A stretch of 6,014 nt of DNA from Thioploca sp. (GTDB lineage: Bacteria; Pseudomonadota; Gammaproteobacteria; Beggiatoales; Beggiatoaceae), in assembly GCA_011371325.1 (NCBI GenBank), contig DRQV01000176.1, forward strand, positions 1-6,014. The letters run 5' to 3'. Shown here piece by piece: positions 6,000 to 6,014 of this stretch. The notes beneath the pieces were generated by a model that saw only the letters and a program-made list of their open reading frames with translations, was not told where the DNA came from and did no database searches. Made by a program: the position numbers and the translations under genes. The first letter of the stretch is position 1; each line of letters opens with the position of its first letter.

Positions 6000-6014
6000 C
6001 AATATATCTGAATA

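Noticed and set aside
1..6014. CRISPR array, tRNA or rRNA genes, insertion sequence
   Set aside because: No regularly spaced repeats, cloverleaf-like segments, transposase motifs or terminal inverted repeats were seen on either strand.

Overview
This is an AT-rich window (roughly one third G+C by eye) in which every supportable gene lies on the minus strand, so transcription runs from high to low coordinates. RsmA and a DegQ/MucD-type protease of gammaproteobacterial style, together with a high-A+T genome, suggest a gammaproteobacterium. It could be a reduced or host-associated lineage, or a methanotroph-like one, but the sequence alone does not fix the genus.

In transcription order, the right end holds a small single-pass membrane protein of unknown function (about 5646-5999, start uncertain because the frame is open to the window edge). 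It is followed by hisH (4945-5586), the glutaminase subunit of imidazole glycerol phosphate synthase. hisA and hisF are not the next genes. Instead there is a 98-bp gap with a plausible promoter and a strong Shine-Dalgarno, then a 123-residue secreted four-cysteine protein that I do not recognise (4475-4846).

The 313 bp between that gene and rsmA (4162-4474) contain a good sigma70-like promoter, a Shine-Dalgarno and a tiny signal-peptide gene broken by an apparent single-base frameshift (4214-4328). This broken gene explains why rsmA's frame appears to extend too far upstream. rsmA itself (16S rRNA A1518/A1519 dimethyltransferase) is best started at 4161. It is followed after 23 bp by a periplasmic Do-family serine protease with two PDZ domains (2012-3325), probably in the same operon.

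After a 196-bp spacer, which holds a short GC-richer island and a pair of direct repeats, comes a probable glycosylation locus. It has a DegT/DnrJ/EryC1-type PLP aminotransferase (775-1815) and then the N-terminal 234 residues of a protein cut off by the left edge (1-704). That partial protein resembles the all-alpha domain of HMW1C-family cytoplasmic N-glycosyltransferases (GT41). This pairing, and the small unrecognised secreted proteins, are the most interesting contents. The rest is ordinary housekeeping.
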